DNA of 64,000 nucleotides from contig CM070599.1 of assembly GCA_036346395.1 (NCBI GenBank), forward strand, positions 22,125,232-22,189,231, read 5' to 3'. The stretch comes from Hsuehochloa calcarea. Taxonomy: Eukaryota > Streptophyta > Magnoliopsida > Poales > Poaceae. The translations under genes and the position numbers were made by a program. Under the pieces are notes generated by a model, which was not told the DNA's origin, searched no databases, and was given only the letters and a program-made list of their open reading frames with translations. Below, in pieces: positions 12,801 through 24,664 of this stretch; positions within the stretch are counted from its first letter, which is position 1, and each line of letters opens with the position of its first letter.

Positions 12801-15800
12801 GTGCTTTGTCAACTTATTCTTGACCGAATCACTAGAATCTGAATGACACTTGTATTGTCACAAAGCAAAGGTGTATGATTATCACAAAGGACACTAAGAT
12901 TAGCCAAAAACCATTGAAACCAAACAATCACTGAGGTGGTAGCGGCAAGGGCTCGAAGCTCAGCTTCTGCACTAGAGCGTGATACCGCAGTCTACTTCTT
13001 GGACTTCCAGACAATAAACGAAGTATCAACGGAGATGCAGTAGCCAGTGATATATCGGCGATTAACAGGGTCACTCGCGCAAGTGGAGTCATAGTAAGCG
13101 TGGAGCTAGAGCTAACTCGAACGGGAATAGAACAGACGTATGGACACAGTCCCCTTCAAGTATCTCAACACACGAAGAATATGGCCATAGTGGACTGAGG
13201 TGAGAGCACTGACAAATTGGCTGAGCACATGAACAACATGAGCAATGCTTGGTCTGATGACAGTGAGATAAACAAGGCTCCCAATGAGCTGACGATAACG
13301 GGAAGGGTCTGTGAGTGGTACATTGTCTGTAGGACGAAGCTGCAGGTGGACCGTCATGGGTGTGGTAGCATTGCAAATATTAGTCATACCAGAGCAAGCG
13401 AGCAGATCTTGAATGTAGCGATGCGAGCGAGTAGATCTTGAATGTAGCGATGCTGCGAGAGGTAGTAGCCATCACCATTAGAATGAATCTCAATCCTCAG
13501 AAAATAACTCAATTGTCCCAAATTGACATAAATTGTTCACTCAATTTCTTCTTGACAAAAGCCACATAGTCAATGTCATCTCTTGTGATCAGCATATCAT
13601 CTACATATAGTAGAAGCAAAGTACGACCCAGCTGAGAAGTGTGAATAAACAAGGCAGGGTCATACTCACTTGGAGTGAAACCAGCAACTCGTATCACAGA
13701 ACTGAAACGCTCGAACAAAGCACGTGAAGCTTATTTGAGATCATATAGAGCACGCCTAAGATGACAAACATAGCTGTAGGAGTCTTTAACACCTGGAGGT
13801 GGATGCATATAGACCTTATGTTGATCATGAAGAAAGCCATTCTTGACATCCATCTAAGATATAGTCCATGATCGTACCGCTGCAACATCAGTGATAGTAC
13901 GGTTTGTAGTTATATGATCAACTTGAGCAAAAGTCTTATCATAATCTCGACCATAAGCCTACTGAAAAAACCCGTAGCAACAAGATGGACCTTGTATCGC
14001 TCTGCTGAACCATTTGACTTAGTCTTTACTTTGTACACCCACTTGCAAGTTATAGGAAGAGCTCCATACGGTAGCGGAACAAGGTCCCAAGTGGCTGTAG
14101 ACTCTAATGTTGTAAACTCAGTCATAGCCAACTGCTACTCGGTTATACTGGTTGCCTCCTGAATAGAAGAACGATCATGTAGGGCATATCGTGATGTAGT
14201 ATAATGATCGTCAAAGTCTGTAGCACTAGTTGGAGGGGCTGGAGGATCAAGTGGAGGAGAGGAGGACTGAGGATCAAAATGTTCAAGAGGAATGAAAGTC
14301 TGGGGATCAGAAGGAACTCTCTGTCGGCGACTATAGTGAAAAGGAAAAGTGGAAGTGTCAGAAACCGGTGGAGACACTAGAAGGTGAAACTAGTGAAGAA
14401 AGTGTATCTAGAGAGGGCATGTCTGGTGAAGGAATGGGAGGTAGACACAAAAAGGAGGTGGAAGGAATGGGATGTGTAGAAGAATGATAAAAGAAGGGTT
14501 GATCCTCATCAAAGGTCACATCACAAGAGATGCGAATGCGACGTGCTAAATTATTATAGCAACGATAACCCTTATGCTCAGGACTATAACCCAAAAGACA
14601 ATCGACTGAGCGCTCAGCTTTGTGCGCTCACGAGGTGCTAGAAGGACATAGCAGACACAACCAAAGACACGAAGATGAGCATAGCGAGCAGGTGCTCTGT
14701 ACAGGACCTCACTAGGACCGACTGTTGATGAGATAGATTGCCGTAGTTACGGCTTCCCCCTAGAAGTGAGAGGGGACAAAGGAGAAAATGAGAAGAATAC
14801 GAGCAGTCTCAATGATGTGACAGTGCTTGCTCTCAGTAACACAATTCTGAGCATAAACATCAAGACATGAGAGCTGAGGAAGAGTACCCTCATAAGAAAG
14901 GAATTGACGAAAAGTCGATGAAGGATACTGTCCTCTAGAGTTAAAACGAAAAACACGAATGACAGAACACAACTGAGTATGAACCATTTGAGCAAAAGAC
15001 TGATATATAGCAGTGTTCCCCTAGGCGGCTGCCTAGGCGCTAGGCACAACCCCGCTGTCATGCTTTTGGGGCAAATAGGCACCCTAGGCGCTCGCCCTGC
15101 TTAAGTGGTCAACGTTGGTCCAAGGCGGACCCAGGCGCGCTAGGCACTGGGCGGTTTGGGCGGCGACATGTGGGAGAAAGGAGGGGGTATGAAGTGAGGA
15201 TGCTCACCTGTGTGCTCCCAAACCCGAGTTAGGTTTGGATTTCATCCCCTCAGCCTCGTCGCAGGCCAAATCCTCCTCCCTACTGTCGGCACCGCCTCCT
15301 CCAACCCCTCCCGGTTGCCATCGATGCCTCCTCCTTGGCTCCCCGTCGTGCCGCCTCCCCCAAGGTGTGCTATGCTCTCCCTCGCTCGTGCACTCTGCTG
15401 CTCTGGATCTCTCTCGCTCTGCTTTTGCTCAGCACGACTGCACATGCTGTGCGCTCTTCCTTGCCTTTGCTGCTGCTGCTGCCTGCAGCCTTGCTTTGCC
15501 GGTCACCGCTTAGGTGCTAGGCGGGCAGGCCAGTGCCCGCCCTCGCCTCCCGCTTAGCGCCTAGGTGAACACTGATAGATAGAAATCCACTAAGAACAAT
15601 GTTTCATAAAGTAGATCTAAGTGTATCAAGTGCGGTCATCAATGAAGATGATATAGTAACTGTGACCACCCTTCGAAGCAAATGGAGGATCCCAAACAAC
15701 CAAATGGATCAAATGAAAGGGACGATCAGATCTAGAAAAGCTGGAAGGATATGTGAGTTGTAATTGCTTGCCAAGTCTGCAACCTTTGTACTGAAAATTA

Positions 15801-18583
15801 GTGTCAACAGAAATAGGATCCAGAACACCTTGATGAATCAAGATAGAGAAGTGTGAGCCACACAAGTGCCCCAAGCGATAATGCCATTGAGGAAAAGACT
15901 TGCAAACAGAAGTAGATGCAAAAGGGCAAAGATTAGATTGACCAACACCAGTGGATAAAGGAATAGGAGTAGGAGCAGTACCAGAAATGGAAGATAAAGG
16001 GAGACTCAGACAATCAAGAACATAGAACCCTGTAGAACCCCTCTTATGATGACATGTACCAATGAAAACTCTTGTTCGATGATTTTGCACGAAGCAAGAG
16101 CTATCATCAAACCCAATAACACAACTCATATCCGCGAGCTGCTCGACAGAGCTGAGATTAATGGTGAGTGTAGGAACAAGTGAGACATGAAACAACGAAG
16201 TGAGGGGTGAAAAGAGTCCCTTGATGAGTGACTGTGCATGGCGCTCCATCAGCTGTCTGAATCTTAATACTTTTTGCAGCAGGACATGTGAGTTGAGATG
16301 CATCAGATGTCATATGGAAAGGAGCCCCTGAATCCAACATCCATGGGATTGAAGCACCCGACACAAGACGTGATGGTGCAGTAAAACCGGTGGATGCATT
16401 GGAAGATGCCTGCATCTGACACAATTGGGCCTAAAGGTTGCTCATCTAATCTTGAATTTGACCAAACTGAGTTGCACAAGACTCCGAAGCATCGGAAAGG
16501 ACAAAAGAAGGAATAACATCATCACCTCGATGAGACGAAACACGTGATGGTAAGATCTTGATGGACCACAATCATGAACGTTAGGGCAAAGGACCCGCAA
16601 CTGAGGACCAGTGGCGACACATGACAGTAGAGCCACAAACGGTAGGACGGTAGAGCAGCAGGTAGGGGGTAGAGGTGCTCTGCTTTGCTCGGGAGGTGGC
16701 AACGTCCAGAAGGTGGTTGCATCCAGAGGCAAGGGTGGAGGTGACAGCCCGAGGTGGGAGAGGCGGCGGCGGCTTCGCTTCGCTCAGGAGGTAGTGGCAT
16801 AGGTGCTCTGCTTCGCTCGTCCAAAAGGCGGTTGTGTCCAAAGGCAGCCAACGGCGGCGGTGGCTCTGCTTCGCTTGGGAGGAGGTGGCGGTGTCTAGAG
16901 GCACCTAAGGCGGGAGGGTTGGCGGTGGCTTTACTTCGCTCGGGAGTAGGTAGCGGCGGCGGCAACCCGAGGCCACGAGGTGCTCCCGAGGTAGGGGCGG
17001 CGGTAGCGGCCCGAGTGAGGGAGGCAGAGACAAAGGAGAGGCACATGCGGAGAGACGGAGCAGAGGCACACGTGGAGGACGCCTGATTTGGATGAACCAT
17101 GGGATAGGGAGAGGAAAGGAGGTGCACGCCGGTGGCGGTTCGCCGTGACGGCGGCCGGACTGGGTCTAGTCCCTAACCCTAACCCTAGGCTCTGGTACTT
17201 TGTTAGATTTAGGAGAGGATTTCGCTATTCACAACTGTACAACTCATTCATTATTGAGAGAAGATATATATAGACACGTGTTAGTTGGGCCTCGTGTAGA
17301 GAGAGACTATTAATATGTGCAAGACTCTACTCTTAACATTCTTGACGATTATTGAAGCCAGACTCATGTGATGCTTACAAACTGAGCAAAGATAATATTT
17401 TAGGTGGCCAGCATGGATAATATACGCACACAATTTTGTTTCTTTGTGTTCTACTTTTTAAATATTCCGGCAGTTTCATTCTGTTTTCTTGCAGGCATTC
17501 TTTTGAGTACTTTGACAAAGATGAGACAATTGTAGCTCACTTAGTTGGTGGGATTGATGCCTTCATCAAGATATCTGCAGATTGGCCACTGTCATCCTAT
17601 GGTCTGAAGTTAATATCAATCCGTAATTCCGGGACACAGCAGACAAATATAACTTTAAATTTGCTTTGCAACACTAAGGTAAAAATGGTTACCTCAGGTC
17701 TGAAACCAATGCTTGTATTCAGTATCCATATTGCTGTAGTATACATGAATAATGCAACATAAACCAACTGGTAGAAATTCTTTCTAGAATACCACTTTTT
17801 CCGCATGATGTATAGTGAAACTAATTTAGCAAGCTTTAGAATAATTCTGCTAAAAATGGCTGATTTAGAAGTCTCGAAACAAGAGTAGTTTTCTAAATCT
17901 GGGCCTGGTAAGGACTCTGGATGCAAGTCAATAATAGCAATAAATGTATGGAAATATGATAACTATTTCACAGAGATTTCCTAGTTCCCTTTTTATAACC
18001 AATGGTCCAATGGGAACCTTGTAAATTTGTTGTGATTGTTCGGGTAATAGCCCACCCCTGGCTTCTAGTGGCGTTGAAGCCACCAAAATATCTACTGCAA
18101 CTAGTTTTGGCTCACCGGAGTATGAGGAAGCTTAAAATTGAAGCCAGCGTCTTTGTTTGGGTAGAGGGAAGCTGGACCTTAATCAAACGACCCTTTTGGA
18201 ATCAGCTGATTGGGTAGCTGGAATCTGGACCTCAATTAAACAGCCCTTTTGGAATCAGCTGGTAGATCAACCTGGCGTAACATAATTACTGCGAAATACA
18301 AATATTTTGGCATCATTTAGTTAGGTGCATCGTCCCATCCTCGAATGGCATGGGTGCACCTGTTGAGGGTCTATCATTCGACGCATGCATTATACATCGT
18401 TTTCTGCACTCATTTGTATATCTTGTCGAAACTAGTAAAGGTAACCAATGTTCTTGATCTTTTGGGTGCCAGGAACTGGCCAATAGATTGGAGCTTCAGA
18501 CTCGTCGACATCTTGTAAGGTTTGTGGATGCTGTTGAAGAGATTCTTATTCGAGTGATGCAGTCAGGGCTCCATTCTGGTTAG
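6856..18583 (+). CDS. Uncharacterised coiled-coil protein, 12 exons
   Basis: Exons: 6856-6932, 7028-7124, 7227-7290, 7561-7662, 7748-7812, 8539-8637, 8914-8992, 10090-10306, 11391-11446, 11711-11818, 17495-17678, 18473-18583, all with GT-AG sites. The start is the ATG of MAETLALAPAPAHDNEAP; the end is SGLHSG-stop. The N-terminal half is acidic and heptad-rich (for example EWLRKEVSLAEEENQKLSAE), a probable coiled coil. The C-terminal half looks globular, with HSFEYFDKDETIVAHLVGG and GLKLISIRNSG. Coiled coil plus small globular end recalls kinetochore or tethering proteins, but I do not recognise it and claim no function. Phases agree at every junction except 6-7: using 8637/8914 the frame stops inside exon 7 (GGA AAA GTG), one base short. 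Alternative sites 8630 (CAT|gtatga) and 8939 (atag|GA) restore a continuous frame of about 408 codons. Intron 10 is 5.7 kb because of nested transposons. Confidence 0.75.
11884..12453 (+). mobile_element. LTR retrotransposon remnant: 5' LTR, PBS and gag start
   Basis: An LTR-like block 11884-12305 begins TGTCA and ends TGACA (inverted repeat). It is followed at 12309 by TGGTATCAGAGAC, a primer binding site matching initiator tRNA-Met. About 20 bases on, an ATG opens a short gag-like frame (MSSVSEEASDGLSKQLEALM). The sequence is cut at about 12453, where the opposite-strand copia element begins, and the rest is not found in this intron. It lies within intron 10 of the coiled-coil gene. Confidence 0.7.
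12454..12615 (-). repeat. 3' LTR of the intronic copia element
   Basis: Shares ATTTAGGAGAGGATTT and the end ACTCTACTCTTAACA with 17201-17338. It lacks the outermost bases (TGTTAG) seen in the other LTR. It keeps about 30 bp (GCCACATGGGCCGCACGCG region) that the other LTR has lost. Confidence 0.8.
15011..15574. mobile_element. hAT MITE-like element inserted in the copia element
   Basis: Ends CAGTGTTCCCCTAGGCG and CGCCTAGGTGAACACTG form 17-bp inverted repeats with one mismatch. Flanking octamers are ATATATAG (15003-15010) and ATAGATAG (15575-15582), 7 of 8 identical. The interior is GC-rich with many CTAGGCGC/GCGCCTAG repeats and no transposase. It splits the copia integrase region, so it is younger than that element. 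Confidence 0.82.
17201..17338 (-). repeat. 5' LTR of the intronic copia element
   Basis: 138 bp, TGTTAGATTT to CTTAACA on the plus strand, hence TG...CA on the coding strand. It is adjacent to a PBS-like sequence at about 17189-17198. A short run of CCCTAA units lies just inside at 17171-17186. Confidence 0.8.
18157..18262. repeat. Tandem duplication, 53-bp unit
   Basis: Two diverged copies (18157-18209 and 18210-18262) share TTGGGTAG and CCCTTTTGGAATCAGCTG. They lie in the last intron of the coiled-coil gene. Confidence 0.85.
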
Positions 18584-19930
18584 GATGATGCCCTGGGCTC
18601 GGCTTCCCATCACCTTGATGGCAAGACACGTTCTAGAGAATCCAGCTTCGAGTATCTTGAGTATCGGGTGACCCTGTTGCTTGCACTTTGTACAGATCTT
18701 GCGCACTCCGGTAATGTGTGCGCACGAGGAATTGAGTGCTGCCGACCACTAGGCATTAAAAACATGAGAACCATAATCTGATTTAGTCCTTGTTGGTAAA
18801 TATACATTGGTGCGTGCAAGTCTGAATCGTTGAAAAAACGAACTATTAATTGTGTAATGACCAATCGGCTTGTTTTTCGTTTGATTCTTCCTACCAAACT
18901 TTGGAGTCGTACTCTCTTTGATTCTTCCTACCATTCGTACTCTCTGAAACGCTATTCGTTCGAGTGACATTGTGAAAAACCACGGTAGTTTTGTGCATTT
19001 TTCTTCACGAAATGCGGCCTGTCGTGCACACGAAAGTCTTTTCATCCAGTAGACTGGTTAAGTTCACTCGAACACTTTTGCTTATCTGTTTATACAGGAA
19101 AATCTTGCCAAGAACTGCCAAACGGTACTAAATTGCCTCCATAGACTAACGACATCAAACATCTGCATACAGATTACAGGATGGCATGGACAAGTTTTAA
19201 TGGTGCAAAGCAACTGACTAGTGAACAGTTTTTAATGGCGTTAGTTGGAAGGCAGTTCAGACATCCATGGAGATGAACACACAGTGAACAGCACAAATAT
19301 CTCAAGATCAGAGCTCAAACGGACCAAATTCGTCAATCTAACTACATTCAGAGCACAAGAAGTAACTTAGACAGATTTTAGACTCTTATGCGTATACAAT
19401 CTCCATTATTACTTTGAAACTTATACACTTACACAGATTTTAGACTCTTATGCGTATACAATCTCCATTATTACTTTGAAACTTGTATAGTCCTGTAAAC
19501 ATGGAAGTTCACATAAATCCCATCATATTCGATACAACAAAAGTTCATTGACGAACTACATTCAGAGCACAAGAAGTAACTTGGACAGATTTTAGACTCT
19601 TATGCGTATACAATCTCCATTATTACTTTGAAACTTATACAAGTCATGTAAACCTGGAAGTTCACATAAATCCCATCATACTCGATACAACAAAAGTTCA
19701 CTCAGTTGGAACCGTAGTCCGTCGTGGCTATGGCCAGCGTTTCACGGCAGTTCCACACCAGACTCAACACTGTCATCCAACTTTCAAGACAACAGATATC
19801 TTACTTCGCGAGACTCAGATGGACAGGTAATTGCATTCTATCCTCCTAGATAACCTAGATTGTTTTCTTATAGAGAACGCCTGTAACTCAAACCGATATA
19901 GGATGTAATCTCGTTACCTAGCGTTCTTCA
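18584..19930. other. Convergent intergenic region, no gene seen
   Basis: The spacer lies between the 3' ends of the coiled-coil gene (+) and the desaturase gene (-), so it should carry both 3' UTRs and terminators. I see no open frame worth calling. A set of direct repeats occupies 19341-19702. Confidence 0.6.
19341..19702. repeat. Nested direct repeats near the desaturase 3' end
   Basis: A block starting CTACATTCAGAGCACAAGAA (19341 and 19556) and ending GATACAACAAAAGTTCA occurs twice. The first block contains an internal duplication of about 61 bp, so the core CAGATTTTAGACTCTTATGC appears three times (from about 19372, 19433 and 19585). The copies are nearly identical, so the duplications are recent. 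Confidence 0.9.
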
Positions 19931-22900
19931 TTAAAGCTGCACTTTGCGGTCATAAACCCAGCTGAAAGAAATAACAGGCGCCTGCTTTGCCCTTGCTTGT
20001 GCTCTTTCGTCCAGCCGCCTGATTCTTGGTGCCAAGGTGCAGACAAAATCCTGTGCCCGTCTCCCTTCGCCAGATAGCCCAGTGAGACTTGCAACTTTCC
20101 ACCTCTCGACCAAGAACTCGAGGATGTCAGCGTAGTCTTTCGCAGTGTAGACGCCCAGCCTCTGTGCCACCGAACCAAAGTGTTCAAATAGGTTGTCGTC
20201 CTTGCCATCATACATCAGATGAGCAGGCATTGAAATCTTCTTCCTCATCATGTCAGCAAATGCAAGCACAGTGTAGTCAGGATCAATATCAAAGAGCTTC
20301 TCAACTATCTTGGTGTAAGCCGTCTCGTGGCGCTTTTCATCAGCTGCTATTGTACCACATATCTGAGCCAGTTTAAGGTCCCCATACTCCTTGGCATGCC
20401 TTGCGGTATTGCCATGAGATATGAATGTTGCTCTCTCTTGAAATGATGTGTAAAGGAAACCCATGTAGGGATTATTCTCAGTTCCTGGATCCTGAAGAAG
20501 GTACAAATAAGAGTAGAAATTACGGTCATGGCAATGTTCACTCAAGTATCCAAAAGCAATTGCAAATCATAATTTATGAATAACCGCATCATAGTTTTTT
20601 CTCAAAAGGTGATCCACAGCTAACAGTGTTTCTTTAAAATTCCTAAAAAGATGCTCTACGTGCACAACAGAACTGTTTTCAATGGCTACAACAGAATATG
20701 GCGCATATATATTGACCCATAAGTTTAGTTTACTTGCTTGTTACGATGAAGGCACTATTTACAACCACGACAAGGTAAACAGTGGTTTGTTATTGAATAG
20801 CACTCATTTGTTACATGCAAGTGCTGTTTTTTAGAAGATTGGCGACTCAATGATTCATTAAAAAGCAAAAAATCCAAACTGTCCAGCAGCAAATAAGGTT
20901 GTCCACGTTAGCAACCTACTGATTCGTTGAAAGGAAAAAAAGGGATGCCATTGTTCTTAAAAGATAAATAATAGTTCTTACCATTCCAGAACCAATCAGG
21001 TATTGTATAGTCTTCTCAATTTGTTTCATATCAACCCGTCCTGTAAGGTACATATACTTGTTAAGAAGATCACCGTGCCTGTTCTCTTCAGCGGTCCATG
21101 CTCTTGTCCAAACAGCCCAGGTGGTTGGACTTGCACCAGTTTCATCTCGGACACCATCAAGGGTGTTGAGCATTGTTTGATAGGTAGGAAGGGCTTCCTC
21201 GGTAACCATGTCACCAACTAGGCAAACAAAGTAGTCATCGGGGATTTCCTTTGCCCGCTCCCTCAGTTCTTTTACTTCATCATAAAACCCTTCAGAAGAA
21301 GGGTCTGGTAGGAAGTCCTGTGGCTGCCATGACTTCTCAACTGGCTTCAGGAGGTTCAAGAGGTTGTCTTTGGCCCAAGGTTGAAGTGAATCGAAAATCT
21401 CCCACTTTTGAGGTGGTAGTGAATGTTTGACTTGGAGATGCACCTCACGTGGAGGACTATAGGGCTTTTTGGCAGTTTTGACCCTAGGAAAAGCAACAAA
21501 AGCAATTAGAAGAATGGAAAAGGAGCATTGCATAATCGATATCAGTTGGCAAGGAAATCTACTCAGTAGAGCTCGAACAAAACGATTCTATGCAGCTCAT
21601 AACAAATTATCTGCTACCAAATATCTAGACTGGGAATTTCCGCACATTTCTTGCAGCAAATTTACAGTGGCCAAGAAAATACAACGGAACAATATTTTAC
21701 ACTATGGTGAAGAAAGGGCTTCTGATGTTTCAATAGAGATTTTAGCTCAAATCAGTTTTTATATATAAAAAAAGGTTTACCATTTAGCCCAAAAGAGGTC
21801 AGCTTCTGATGAAGCAATTGTTAGTGGCAAGAATTTTCCAAGACACATACATTAACAGGGTCTAGAGATTTGAGTGGCTTGAGGTGCTGTGGTCACAATT
21901 GCAAAATAGGTACATTAACAGGGTCGAATCTACCATTTTTCCAAAATTCTACAAGATATTATCCAGAGTAACTTGATGTGCAATTTGACTAAGCAGAGTA
22001 ACATGATGGGTGATTTGACTAAGCAGAGTAACTTGATGGGTGATTTGAGTAAGCGAAACACAACCAACACAACGCAAAATCTAATTTACAATGCACTAGA
22101 TAACAAACCAGACATCTGTATCAAATTGTTATTTATTTCATAATCACATAATTCCTACGTTCCCAGGAACTAACTGTTGTAGTGTTGTATTGTTGCTGTC
22201 TTTTTACTGTCTCATTATCTCCAATGCACAATTTTACCCATTCATATTTTCAATGAATTATTGATGACATACATACTAATGTTAATTTCATGCTGCAATT
22301 ATAAATACTTTTAAATTTGGAACCAAAGTTGGAAAATGATTGCTTCGCACACCATCCATTATTTAGGAACACAGAGAGTAAAATTTTAGTTCTTCAATTC
22401 AGATTTAACATTAAAAACAGACCACAAGAACATAAGAGTAGTGCTTCTGTGCTCTCTCAAAATCTAAATTGCACAAATCCTAAAGCAGCATCGATAGTAG
22501 TGGAGTAGCGGGTGGTTGCAAATCAGGCCTTTAATGTTCACTATCAGTATATCACCATCAACACATTTGAACAAGTTCAGATCTCAACAGCTAACTAGTT
22601 TCTGGTTTTCTGCATGACATCCACCCCCTGAACCTGAAGAGCACTGGAGAAATAACTCCGAACTTACAACCTGCTTAAAATGATCATGGGCATCTCTATT
22701 AGTTTATTCATTTAAACTCTGGACAGGCCTGTGTAATGAGTTCAACATCACACACAACCAGCACCATGCAAGATTGCAAGACGACGCCAAATGGCACTCG
22801 CCAGCAAATTAGGTTAATTTTCTGACTAAAATCATCAAACAAACACCTATTGAAAAAATCAGTTTCGTATGGCCAAGTTTTAATGTCTTGAAGCAACTAT

Positions 22901-23721
22901 ACACAAGCAATTACATCTAAGTAAGCACACATCGCAACTATCAATTCATGCAAAGGTGATAGCTCAAAGCACCATGTTAGGCCCATAAATAACTACTTGA
23001 TGGCAAATCTTTTAGTACAATCCCCAAACACAAACAATTTCAGATAAGCCAGTAGATACACTATCAATCTATCATTAAAAAAAACCTCAAATATACACAT
23101 AAAACAAAAAACAAAATTGGTGGCCCAGATCACCAAATCAGGGGTGGATCACAAACTACCCATCCAGATCACAAGCAGGAACGAACCATCAGTTGGATCA
23201 GCGAAGGAATCTAAAGAGAACCACCACATCGATGACAAAACAACCCAAGCACACATGTTTCCAACCTAAAACCCTGGATCTCGACAAGAGAAATGGGGGA
23301 GCACACACAAAGCAAGCATAAAAGATGCATTTTATTTCATGATTTGATTTGATCCATTAAACAAACGCGGTGTTTTTTTTTCTTCTTCCAAGGACACAAT
23401 TCCAGATCACAAATCTCACCAACCCAAAGATCACACGACCAAAGCATTAACCCATTTCCAAGAACCCCAGCGGCCAAGAAACCCCCACCAACCCAGATCA
23501 CACAGTACACCACCCCATCCCCCACCCAAAACGAAAAAACAAGAAGACAAATCCCATCAAGGAGCAAGATTTGCGTGCACGCGCGGAGGATCCGCTCACC
23601 TGTTGATGGTGGAGGCCATGGCCACCACCGGCGGCACCCCATTGGTCCTCCTCTGCGCGTAGTAGGAAGGGGACGGCGAGGGCGAGGCCCTGTGGGACGG
23701 GGGGGACGCCCTGAACGCCAT
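19931..23721 (-). CDS. Plastid acyl-[acyl-carrier-protein] desaturase
   Basis: Three exons, 23721-23600, 21483-20982 and 20491-19931, GT-AG introns, 394 residues: the usual size for soluble plant acyl-ACP desaturases. These di-iron enzymes in the plastid stroma put the first double bond into acyl-ACP (typically stearoyl to oleoyl) using ferredoxin and oxygen. Exon 1 encodes a Ser/Pro-rich transit peptide (MAFRASPPSHRASPSPSPS). The two iron-binding EExxH-type motifs are EENRHGD at about residue 173 and DEKRHE at about 259; the helix with EEALPTYQ supplies further ligands. The C-terminus reads WVYDRKVQL-stop. All junction phases agree, so the gene looks functional. Substrate chain length and double-bond position cannot be read from sequence. 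Exon 1 and the promoter are duplicated at 44393-44514 and around it. Confidence 0.95.
21964..22053. repeat. Three tandem copies of a 30-bp unit
   Basis: CAGAGTAACTTGATG... units at 21964, 21994 and 22024 differ at a few positions. They lie in intron 1 of the desaturase gene. Confidence 0.9.
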
Positions 23722-24623
23722 GATCACTCACCTCACCACCACGTTCCACCCGTTCGCTCTCACGAGATCTCTATGTGGATGGATGGATGGATTCTTTGCG
23801 ACGGAGCTCGGGATTCCTCCTGCCCTGCTTCTTGGGCGCTCCTGATTGTCTCCACTTGGGCCTCGACAAGCTATTAATAGAAGGGAGGAGCTGGAGATAA
23901 GAGGGAAACGAGCTTGGTATCAGGAAGTATTTTACTACGGTAAAAACATAATGAAATAAATATTTACGTTGGTATGGTTTTTTTATAGTACTGTTTACTA
24001 TCTAAACTACTGTTTATATGGTGGGCATCTTATGGTACTGCAGGGGATTATTTATTTGTTTACTTATTTATTCTCAGATTTTTCGTGCACAATTTCAGGG
24101 TTTTCCAACCTCTTTTGTTGGCTTGCATTTAAAAATTTGGCCTCACTCTGGTCCCTTGCAAAAAAAAAAAAGCGTGTTCTCAACGATTTGGGAGGCTGGA
24201 CAAGAAGAGATTACCAGCTGCTTAAATTAGAAAATAGGTGGTCTTAGGCCAAACGAATATCCTGGTCTTGATTTTGTGGTCATCGAGATCCAACTTTTTT
24301 TAATTCAACGGTTTACATGAATGTCCGGATGGTTGCACTTTGAGACGAGTTTATACGAAGACAGGTACTCTTGTTCGTATGTAGCTGTAGAACACTTGTG
24401 CCGTTCGTTATGGGCTGAAGGTAGCATTGATCAGTGTGATTGGTTAGTAATTTTGAAGCCATCTACTATGCCAGCAGCGTCTGCAGGAACACCAGCGAGC
24501 CAATGCAAACTTTGCATCCGAATCCTCTACTACGTGGCTAGACGATGCATTAACCAGTCATCCCCTCGTCCCTCTCAATCCCAGAAGCTCAAGTCCTCAG
24601 CTGTCATGGTGGAGCAAGAACTG

Positions 24624-24664
<41 letters not shown>

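Larger units (their letters stand above)
12454..17338 (-). mobile_element. Decayed copia-type LTR retrotransposon
   Basis: Read on the minus strand, the order is LTR (17338-17201), PBS-like TACCAGAGCC next to it, a leader with degenerate GC-rich tandem repeats (about 17000-16650), protease region with WMLDSGAPFHMTSD (about 16340), GAG-pre-integrase and integrase start (16300-15626), reverse transcriptase pieces with TCKWVYKVKTKSNG and LLLLYVDDMLIT (14131-13510), RNase H region (about 13380-12900), polypurine tract at 12629-12616 and the other LTR. The order integrase before RT defines copia. Frameshifts and stops break every domain, so it is inactive. A hAT element interrupts it at 15011-15574. 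No matching 5-bp target duplication is visible, and the left LTR abuts another retrotransposon, so its outer edge is rearranged. Confidence 0.85.

Noticed and set aside
15210..15557. Open frame of 115 codons in the GC-rich interior of the hAT element
   Set aside because: Cys/Leu/Pro-rich compositional frame lying wholly inside the 15011-15574 element, with no motif.
17168..17190. Telomere-like CCCTAA repeats
   Set aside because: Only about three units, inside a copia leader; too short to be an interstitial telomere.
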